From NCBI RefSeq assembly GCF_037975245.1, contig NC_092563.1, positions 17,597,594 through 17,661,593 on the forward strand: a DNA stretch of 64,000 bases, in the 5' to 3' direction. Source of the stretch: Apostichopus japonicus (taxonomy: Eukaryota > Echinodermata > Holothuroidea > Aspidochirotida > Stichopodidae). The stretch's first letter is position 1. Each line of letters starts with the position of its first letter. The notes below the pieces were generated by a model that was given only the letters and a program-made list of their open reading frames with translations, did not search any database and had not been told where the DNA came from. Made by a program: the position numbers and the translations under genes. Positions 36,290 through 64,000 of the stretch are shown here, in pieces.

Positions 36290-36420
36290 TATTCTATTCT
36301 GAAATTTTTCTTCATTTTTTCTTTTTGGGGAGTCTCCTACTTTGTTAAGCCTTGCAGGCTTTATAGGAGACTTCCCGTCACATTGTAAATTGTGATAAAA
36401 CAAATAAATATACAAATAGT
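36290..36420 (+). mobile_element. Probable 3' end of a retroelement with a nested hairpin and A-rich tail
   Basis: AGTCTCCTA (36331-36339) pairs with TAGGAGACT (36364-36372), and inside it AAGCC (36347-36351) pairs with GGCTT (36357-36361). It is followed by an A-rich tail (AAACAAATAAATATAC). A 3' hairpin plus an A-rich tail is what many non-LTR retroelements show at their 3' end. I see no reverse transcriptase upstream, so the class is inferred. The rest of 34900-37300 holds no gene I can support. Confidence 0.4.
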
Positions 36421-37319
36421 CATCCTGTGCACTCATCGCTTGTTCAGTCAAGCCAACTACCACATTGTCCCAGCTGAACAAGACCCGCCTGGATTCAACC
36501 GTAGTTTAAACCTTGTTTTGATAGTTGTCACATGACCCATTTTCTTACAACTGACATACAAAACAAATCTTTGCATGTTAAAACTACAACTTGTGCCTTC
36601 GTGGAACACAATTCAATAAATAAATATATAAATTAATTGTTTTTGGATATATATTTCATTCAATGCTTAAATGTCTTTACGATAGCCAAGATATAAAGTT
36701 ACTTATTAATTGATAGAATATGTTCTCATATATTAAATGGAATACAAATGACTTCATATAGAAAATACAAAATTTGTGCTACACAATTGCAAGAGATTAT
36801 TTGTTAGCTATTTTCTGTCACTGACCAAACTACACATAAAATTGGATGTCATACTATATAAGGCAAAACACCATTATAATGGCTTATAAGACATTCTTAT
36901 AAAGTACTATGAGAACTGAGTCACAGAAGTCTTCACAGTATCAAAACTATAGATTTTAACTTTTTAAATACAGTGTAAAAGTAGTACTGAGTTAAATGAA
37001 CTAAATAGTTTGTTTTCTATGTGATATGAAAATGCCTGGTCATTTCTTTTATTATTATTTTGTATTCGGTTATATAAAGAAATACCAAAAGTTTGATTGA
37101 TTTCCCTTGAACACCATACAAACCTTTCACCAGGCTTCAAAGTTGCAGTCTACCCAGAAGATCTGTAATTCATAACCAGTACCCCCCCAAAAAAACTACC
37201 TGAGCAATATGGAAACCATCATAGTCTTGTGGGTAAGCTATTAGTTCATTTCTAACTTGCTTGATCAAATTGGGAAAACAACTAGACCAAAATGTTTTCC
37301 TTTATCAGACATTGTGGAG

Positions 37320-37325
37320 TTTATT
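37320..37325 (-). promoter_or_regulatory. Polyadenylation signal of the divergent AHCY copy
   Basis: AATAAA on the minus strand, 253 bases past the stop codon at 37578-37580. Confidence 0.5.
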
Positions 37326-37577
37326 TTTGACACGTTTAATACGATAACCCCCCCCCCCCCGCCAACTACAGTGCCCCCCATTTGTTTCTGGTCTGCTTGC
37401 TGCTAACTAACTGTGTGGGTTTTCTTTGGTTTATGACGGAATCATCCTATGCAGTTACAAACCTTGACATATCTACTTATCGAAACATCTGGCAATTTTG
37501 GAATTAAAGCAAATTTAAACAGATTACAGCCCACAAAATACAACTACCTGTCAGATATTAATCCCTTCCATTTAAAT

Positions 37578-44433
<6,856 letters not shown>

Positions 44434-45368
44434 TTCGACGGCGGCGGTTGATCACTGCTAACATCAACGTGGTTCACAGTCCGCTTCGTTTGCAAATGCC
44501 AAAATTTTTGGAGGTCAAAAAATCTGCACAGACCCGTAATACTGTAGTGCGTACGGAGGCTTCGGGTATGTGGCAAAGAATATCTTTGTTCGTGGGAACT
44601 CGTCACGTCCATGTAGTCTAGAGACCATAGGGTCTCTAATGTAGTCATGTAAAGAGAATAGTATGAACAGCCTTGTAAAACTTTCACAAAGCGATTTCCC
44701 GTATCTATATGCTGTACTGCCCAGAGAAAGCCCCCGTCAACGCTTTCGATTGATACTAGATTGTATCGAATATATTCTCGGGCATGCAGTGGGCAAGAAC
44801 ATCGTGATAGGCAGAAATTGAATCTGAGGCATGCACAGTTTGCATGCGAGAAAAGGAGTATTACAAACGACTTGGCCAAGACTATATGTGGAAAGTTGCT
44901 CTAGTTGGTCAAACTTTAATCAGATTGGGAAACAACGTTTGTGATAGGCCCAAAGTTGAAACAAAGAAAGTGTCCCACACCCATGGGCGGCGATCATGGG
45001 GGGGGGGGGGGAACGGGGGACATGTCCCCCAATATTTAAGGTGGGGATATAGTATCTAATATCCCCCAAATATTTGGTGGCATAGTTTTTTTTGTGGCTA
45101 TAATAGAAAATAATGCCTGAAATTATTTATCCAAAAGTTGGCGGTGGCTAACTTCATCCAACACATGCTGCATGAGGTAAATGACACTTCGTGGTCGCGC
45201 GTTTCTGTGACCGTATGGCAAGTTGTCACTCATGATTATTATCATAATATGTCTGTTCATCTCTTGTGTATGAGTGTAAGAACGTACAATCATATATATG
45301 ATCCACATCGATATATGGGTTCACTGGGTTTCCATTTGGCCCGTTTCCTTCAAGATTTCTAATCGCAG
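44434..45368. other. Upstream of the divergent AHCY copy
   Basis: This is the 5' region of the divergent AHCY. It contains a 154-codon open frame on the minus strand (44415-44879) that overlaps the AHCY first exon in another frame. I recognise no domain and regard it as unsupported. A G-run at 45000 and a mirrored GGGACATGTCCCCC word are probably the end of another repeat. Confidence 0.4.
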
Positions 45369-45369
45369 G

Positions 45370-45595
45370 CGCGTAGCGCCAAGGAGGGGCGAAGCAGGCG
45401 ACCGCCCCCCCCCCCCCTCTTCGGAGCATATTTTTTGTATTTTTTATGATATCGCTAGTAATTCAAAATAGAAAATGCTTAGATGCAACTTACAAGGCCT
45501 GGGAAGTGCTATTTCCAGCGATCTGGGAGGCATTTTCGGCCAAAATTTTCTTTTACGCTTCGCGCCAACCTATGGTGGCGCTACGCAACGTTCAG
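45370..45595 (-). mobile_element. hAT-MITE copy of the GCGCGTA family, rearranged
   Basis: CAGGCGCGTAGC starts the sequence, but the interior (AATTTTCTTTTACGCTTCGC, GGTGGCGCTACGC) is the reverse complement of the family core seen at 54667-54941, so the copy is inverted relative to it and its far end is broken. Confidence 0.6.
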
Positions 45596-46101
45596 TACAA
45601 CGACTGTTTCAGATTCTACAAAAATACAAAACTTTTAATAGTGGAATATACCGGCCGGATACGAGCGGTACGTTTTTTAAAATAACAAGATTTGACCGCA
45701 ATGAAAGACTTTGAATGAACCAGGAATAGCTTTATTCTGAGAGCAGGCTACTAATTGACGATTCCAGCTGCGACGGACAGTGGCGTAAGCAATGGGGAGA
45801 ATATGGTTTTTGCTGGGTTTTTTTTACATTTAGTTGGGGATGAATTTGACCTCTGCGTCTGGTGTACAACCCTTGTTCAACCTCACTAAAGGATCAAGTA
45901 TCGGTATCAGGTAACCTTAGATCTAATAAATAGTCTATATGTCTCAGAATACACCATTTGACGTCCACAACATTGAGAATACAAGGCCACACCTCCCTTT
46001 ATGAAATCCGTCATTTGCCTCTGGGCTTTTCCATAAATGTTCAGCCACTACCTAAAGCAGTCGGGGGAATTTGTTTTGAATATATCTGTTAGCCTGATGG
46101 A

Positions 46102-46354
46102 CAGGGGCGTAGCGAGGAATTTGCCAAGGGGTTGCAATGGGGGGCAATTGTCTGTAGGGAAACTATGGAAGCGTAGCGCCACCATTTTTGGCGCGAAGCG
46201 TACAAGAAAATTTTGCCCGAAAATGCCTCCCAGATCGCTGACAATGGCACTTGTAAGTTGCATTTAAGCATTTTTTATTTTGAAATTACTAGTAATATCA
46301 ACAAAAATATGCCCAAGGGGGAGGGTGGTGGTCCCCCCTTTGGCTACGCACCAG
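46102..46354 (+). mobile_element. hAT-MITE copy of the GCGCGTA family
   Basis: It starts CAGGGGCGTAGCGAGG and ends TTGGCTACGCACCAG. The flanks are CTGATGGA (46094-46101) and CTGAAGTA (46355-46362), 6/8 matching as a decayed target duplication. The interior has GAAGCGTAGCGCCACCAT and GGCGCGAAGCGTACAAG. Confidence 0.8.
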
Positions 46355-47170
46355 CTGAAGTATATCCACAAACATATTTCTCACAATGGTACACCAAATT
46401 TTATTGTACGACACAGTGGCATGAACAGTGGGGGATATTGGGTGTTTTCATAACCTCAACCGCCCACCTTCCCTTTTTGTGTATTCCCACCACTAGATTT
46501 AATCACTCCTAAATTGCCCCTACATGTTGACATGTGAATTTCTTTGTCCACAGTTGTATACAACTAACAGAAGGCACTACCACAATACCAAAAAGAACTG
46601 TTATGCACAGCCTCTGATAGACAAATCATGTTTGTTCTAGCAAATTATCTATGTGTAGCGCCACCATATTTTTGCGCAAAGCGTACAATAAATGGCTGAA
46701 AATGCCTCCCAGATCGCTGGAAATGGCACTTCCCATCTGCATCTAAGCATTTTCTATTTTTAAATTACTAGCGATGTAAAAAAAATATGCTCAAGTGGGG
46801 TAAGGTGCCCCCCTCCCCCCCCTTGGCTACGCGACTGGAGTTCTGTTAGCGATATTTGCAGATCTTGGAAGTATTCTCACGTTGGTACACCAAATATGTT
46901 AGTTGTATGACAGTGGCAAGCAGAGGGGGTGTGAGTGATATTTTCATACCCTCCATCACCCTTTTCCAACTTCCCCTCTTAAATTTGTGGACCCCCACCA
47001 CCACATTAAATCACTCTAAGGTACCCTTACATATTGTGCATTTCATTGCCCACATGCTATATACAATTAAGAGATGGAATTTCCACAAGCATGACAGAAC
47101 TAGTCTAGTGTGCACAACCTCTGATCAACAAATTCACTTCTCTCTCCCAATTCCCTTACGAGAGCCTCCC
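46102..47170. repeat. Tandem segmental duplication that includes the MITE
   Basis: The order MITE (46102-46354) then unique-looking sequence (46380-46630) is repeated as MITE remnant (46650-46830) then related sequence (46860-47165). Shared words are TGGTACACCAAAT, TTTTCATA, TTAAATCACTC, TACCCTTACAT/GCCCCTACAT and CACAACCTCTGAT/CACAGCCTCTGAT. The unit is about 500 bases. Confidence 0.7.
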
Positions 47171-47212
47171 CATTAGCTTGCAATGCCAACAAAATATTAA
47201 AGAACATATTGA

Positions 47213-47284
47213 ATTTTCCTCCCAAGTTTTGCCCTCACCACCACCACACCACTGAAAGCCCAGTCGCAAAACCAGGAAGGGATG
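47213..47284. repeat. Fragment related to the palindrome at 50293-50460
   Basis: Shares TTCCTCCCAAGTTTTGCCCTC and CTGAAAGCCCAGTCGCAAAAC with the centre of the 168-bp palindrome inside the neighbouring AHCY gene. The outer arms are missing. Confidence 0.75.
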
Positions 47285-48395
47285 GGTGCAAATGATTTCA
47301 TTCTTAGTGATCATAGTTCATGTCCTCATAAGCTGGTACCTCAGAGAGACGTTTAAGTCGGTTTTTATATTTGGCTCATTCTTACAAAGAAAATGAAATA
47401 AATCTGAGGGGTTAATAACAGTGTAAAACTGTGCTTGCCTTTAATTATGCTAGTTTTAGATTCAAACAAGAAAATAAATGAAACAGACACCTTGTATTAT
47501 TTCTGATAATATATTCATCATTTTATGATTTTAAGAAAAAACGCCATGAATACCTACATAATGTCTTACTTCGAAACTAAGGTCATCTATGTATCACTCA
47601 AATGGAAGAGGTACACATGACCTTTTCGAAATACAGCAGAGCAGGGGGATGGACTTCCATCCTATGCATGATACTGAGTCGAGAGAGTCTGGGCAAGGAC
47701 TAAACTGATCCAATCACAAGCCCCCACTGTCTCATCGAGACATATCCTATGCATGATCTTAGCCAAATTATTGGTAACTACTCTTAACCTGTATCCAAGG
47801 TAATGCTATTCTGTAGGAGAAGTTGTGCATCTTAGCATAATGATATCATGAATTGATAACCTTTTTCAACGATCAAAGCGAAAGCTTGTTAGATGAAAAT
47901 AATCAAATTCAAATCACTGTCATGCAAAATACTTCTCGCTTTTAAAATTTGTCTCTGCATATTATATATAGCATGACATGGAGGTAATCCTGGTCTCACC
48001 TACAGTTGAGCAGTGACACCTATGGGAACAGTCTTATCTGGTAATGCAGAGCAAAATGCTACACAATTAACGATAATACGCAGTTTGTATGCAACACCTG
48101 AAATTGGTTCAGTATGTTCCAATAAACATGTTTATACCCTTTAATTTTGCTATGCAAAATGCAAAGTTTGAAGTACTGAATTATTATTCCTGTCAGGATG
48201 AGGAAGGGACCTAACTTCAAACTGCTCTTCGGCATACTTTGTATAAAAGAAACTATGTACCACAAACACTGGGGCAAATCTCACGATATGAAAGATACAG
48301 ACATATGAATGGAGTACACATGAATGGAATACTATGGTGTTGAATTTCCTGGTTTACTGCCTGTAAGGAAGCAATACTCTGTGGTGGATATAATA
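47285..48395. other. Intergenic between the AHCY copies, no gene seen
   Basis: AT-rich sequence between the duplicated block and the polyadenylation signal of the canonical AHCY. No open frame here resembles a protein. Confidence 0.5.
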
Positions 48396-48401
48396 TTTAT
48401 T
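48396..48401 (-). promoter_or_regulatory. Polyadenylation signal of the canonical AHCY copy
   Basis: AATAAA on the minus strand, 58 bases past the stop codon. Confidence 0.6.
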
Positions 48402-48458
48402 CAAGTGGGGTGTGGGGGGCAGGTATCGACGAAGGCTAGAGTCTGGGAGCAGGCCAAC

Positions 48459-60999
<12,541 letters not shown>

Positions 61000-61704
61000 T
61001 ATGACTGTGTAATAGCGATCAGATTTGACAGGCTGAAAGTAGTTAACAAAGTTGTGTGCTGTGCTAAGAAGCTACGGTAGTATCGCCTTCACTGCGAGCC
61101 ACGTGAAAAAGAGAGAGATCAGACGTCGTCATTACAATTTGAGTTAAAAGCTTTGGGCGATGACATTATACAGAGGGGAGAAATTAATATCAACTCTAAG
61201 TACTTTGTGTCTTAATATACCATGTTCCTGTAGAAATTCTTATATCTAAAGAGAATACATATTATATTCAATTAATTTGGTAAAGTGTGAAAAATATCAA
61301 TATTTTCTTATTATTTGATGTTTTTCAATTACGAATAGCCTAAACAAAATGGGTAAGTACATTCTTATTGAAAAGAAACGCTTCTGTGATTGGCCAATTA
61401 CCGTGCCATTCTGAACGTACCACCAATGGAAATTTTCAGAAATATGCACTCAGTCAGCGAGCCTGGAAATTACGTCATGTGATTGGAAAGAAACAGGTGA
61501 CCCATGACGTCACTACATATATCAGTCAGGGGATGACAATATTATATTAGTGTACAATATTGTGTTAACTTTGGTAAAAAAAAGCAGGCTAGGATATGTC
61601 AGTACGTACTAGTACTAGTAGTACACTGGATCACACTTGCCCTGAATGACTGTTGTAGTAGCTTTCCATAATCAAGCCTATGAAATAATTCCATCATGTA
61701 TTCT
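61000..61704. promoter_or_regulatory. Compact divergent promoter between AHCY and ATP6V0D1
   Basis: About 0.7 kb separates the two start codons, transcribed outward. Motifs seen: an E-box CACGTG at 61100-61105 near AHCY; a palindromic double CCAAT (ATTGGCCAAT) at 61389-61398; a further CCAAT at 61423-61427; an inverted CCAAT at 61482-61486 beside ACGTCATGTGA; and a perfect CRE TGACGTCA at 61505-61512. Motif spacing is typical of a housekeeping bidirectional promoter. Function is inferred. Confidence 0.55.
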
Positions 61705-63338
61705 ATGGCGGAGATGAGTTTCAACATGAACGATGGCTATTTAGAAGGCCTTGTGAGAGGATTTAAAGGAGGAATATTGCGACAAGGGGATTATCTCAAT
61801 CTCGTGCAGTGCGAAATTTTAGAAGGTATATTTGAGATCGTCGAGGAATGTAGGCCTAGGGCCTAACTTAGGCTAGGCCTAACTGAACGACAGTGGAGAA
61901 AAAGATATCATTCATAGACAAAATAGAGCTAGGGCATTTGTAAGCTTACTTAGCCTAGGCCTAACTATTTTGGCTACAATATGAATTGATTAGGTGCATG
62001 TCAGTATTGTTGTGCTAATCTTGAGCAAGGAATGGCACACATTATTAAGGAAGTCTGTGAGATTATCAAAATAAGCAAGATTATTGTGTTGTGTGATCAT
62101 TTATTGAATTTGAAGCCAACCCAACTCCTAGTCCTAGAGTCCTAAGCTGTTCACTTTCGTTGCTAGAGCCTGGGTTTTTGAAAGTGTCTTTCATTATTAT
62201 TTAGCCTTGTAATGGTAATGGACTAAGTCTATTTAGTCTACTAGGCTAAGTACTATCTACCAAGTAGGATGGTGACTTCGAAGTTCGGACACTTAAAACT
62301 TAAAACACCCCAAAACTAAATCTTCTGGTATAAATCACCAGAAAATATACTTCATATGGTGGGAGAATTTTGGTATATTACGATACACGGCCAAACTTTC
62401 TTTCCTGCAAACTGTTTTCACGTTGTTTTCCAAGAAGATTCTTCGTGATTGTGGAACTGGTATTTCTTTGCTAGAGTATTGCGAAGTTCGGACACGCAAC
62501 CCACAGTGTGGCGCTGGTGATAAAATTGGTGGCGCAGTTGCTCTTTCAGTAATTATATCAGACTTCATAGATCTTCGTCATTTTATTGACAAATATGTAA
62601 GTAATTTCTTGCACACGGGTCATTTTGGAGAGAAAATAACTGTAGCTTCGTACTTTTTGGTGAAATTTGGCTCTTCCTGTAGGTTTTCATGGTGAAAATC
62701 GTGTATTTCTTAGGGTGCCCGAACTTCACAGTATGCCGAACTTCGCAATACTGACTATACCAGCATTGACTGAGAAAAAAAAATACAAAGATTGATGCTA
62801 TAGCTTTTCTGTCTGATTACCTGGAAAATAAGCATGAAATTCATTGATTCACCTGCTTGCTGTGATGGAAGAAGCTCTATACTTGTAGTGCTTAAATAAG
62901 TTTAACAGTCCATATTAAAATCAACAGAAAATTTTGTAAACAACAAGAAGGAATTTTAAGAAAGGTAGAAAGATGTGAGCTACCAAACTTCAATGTTCTT
63001 CAGTAAGAACCTGTTTATCTTATAGAACAAAGTATCTTGAGGTATATGTGTCAGTACTTAGGAAAATATGGTATGGTATATGATCTACTATTTTAGTAAC
63101 TTTAAAGGTTTATTTTCATGACAGTTCTTGTTACATGAAACACCATGTTTTCTCATTCATTTCCAGATTTAAAACTTCACTTACAAAGCACAGATTATGG
63201 TAACTTCCTACAGAATGAACCATCACCTTTGACAGTGTCAGTCATTGATGACAAACTCAAAGAGAAGCTCGTAGTGGAATTTCTGCATCTCAGAAAGCAG
63301 TCTGTAGAGCCCTTATCAAAATTTCTTGACTTTATAAC
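61705..63338 (+). CDS. ATP6V0D1: V-type proton ATPase subunit d, first two exons (gene continues beyond window)
   Basis: Exon 1 61705-61825, GT donor GTATAT; exon 2 63167-63338, donor GTAAGT. The joined start reads [19 protein letters not shown]... then [35 protein letters not shown] and [10 protein letters not shown], which is the well-known N-terminus of V-ATPase d (human has [37 protein letters not shown]). It is about 98 residues of a family usually near 350. The d subunit sits on the cytosolic side of the membrane V0 sector and joins it to the central stalk. An in-frame ATG three codons upstream (61696) and another at 61714 are alternative starts. The next exon is not in the window; the split Thr codon is in phase with the family. 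Confidence 0.97.
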
Positions 63339-64000
63339 GTAAGTTTTATAGTGTACATTTTACCATGACTTCATAGGGGCTAAACACAGTTGTATAGATC
63401 TATATGGTTATAGGTTGTTCCAAAGAGAACCTATACTTCAGCTGGTGGGTATGCATATGATGGTTTGGTTGATGCCAAGCTTGTGATATATGTCAAAAAG
63501 GGTAGCATGGACAGCTGTCTCTTACTTTTGCAGATGCCCTTTACTATGTTCTGCAGAACAGGAACATTCAATCTTCTTAATGAGATATCTCCAGATAGAC
63601 AGCTTGCATAAATCTCAGTATGTACCATAAAGTAAGACCATGCTTACAAAGGAAATTCTATTACTTTGTGGAACTAAAGCATCATCGTCAGTGTGCACCT
63701 TGTAAACATGTTATCTTAAATATGGTGTATGGATGACCCATAGCTACTAAGTTACAATTAAGTAGTCACTTTTTTTATTCATGAAGGTCAGAGGTCACTT
63801 GAGGTTAACACAGGCAATGATTTGAATCACTTTTAAACCGTATCTGATATTTGTCGCATAAGTCGTCCTGAATTATCTACGACAAAGCCTTGTGATCAAT
63901 CTAAGTTAAATTTAATTTGATTTTATTAATGAACTATAGTAAATCAGCTGAGTACATATTTAATCCTACAGCATGAAGGTCTCCTTTCAAACACAATGTA
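63339..64000 (+). other. Intron 2 of ATP6V0D1 (to window end)
   Basis: No third exon is recognisable before the window ends, so the gene's next exon is expected to the right. No other feature seen. Confidence 0.8.

Overview
This is eukaryotic, intron-rich, repeat-rich animal DNA. The gene content (FBXL8, a CNBD1-like gene, an SRCR receptor, adenosylhomocysteinase, V-ATPase subunit d), together with hAT, TTAA-target and tRNA-SINE repeats and a P2RX7 C-terminal-type domain on a transposon, suggests an invertebrate deuterostome. My best guess is an echinoderm, probably a sea cucumber; this is inference, because no diagnostic marker such as rRNA or mitochondrial DNA is present.

Layout. 1-0.75 kb (+): last exon of an FBXL8-like F-box/LRR gene, cut by the window edge. 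4.8-16.7 kb (-): a gene I rebuilt as 13 phase-compatible exons (about 503 aa) encoding a protein with two cyclic-nucleotide-binding-like domains, tail-to-tail with FBXL8. 16.7-24.1 kb: intergenic, with hAT elements, SINE-like and simple repeats. 24.1-29.0 kb (-): a complete four-exon gene for a two-SRCR, single-pass receptor with a PPxY/YxxPhi cytoplasmic tail. 29-37.5 kb: intergenic, with nuclear-receptor-like DR1 repeats, two large inverted arrays, a SINE and a foldback element. 37.6-44.4 kb and 48.5-61.0 kb (-): two complete adenosylhomocysteinase (AHCY) genes in tandem, with the same eight exons and identical intron phases. The copy nearer the V-ATPase gene is canonical; the other has changes in the adenosine and NAD neighbourhood. 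61.0-61.7 kb: a compact divergent promoter. 61.7-63.3 kb (+): first two exons of the V-ATPase d subunit, running off the window.

Functionally, the AHCY pair belongs to the methionine/S-adenosylmethionine cycle, removing S-adenosylhomocysteine. The neighbouring V-ATPase d gene is unrelated biochemically but may share regulation through the bidirectional promoter. The large AHCY introns are insertion sites: intron 2 of the canonical copy holds a 3.2 kb TTAA-flanked transposon carrying a decayed P2RX7-C-domain gene and a hAT MITE with an exact 8-bp target duplication; intron 3 of the divergent copy holds a TTAA MITE starting a few bases from the splice donor.

All gene models come from reading splice sites and reading phase by eye; none is backed by transcript data.
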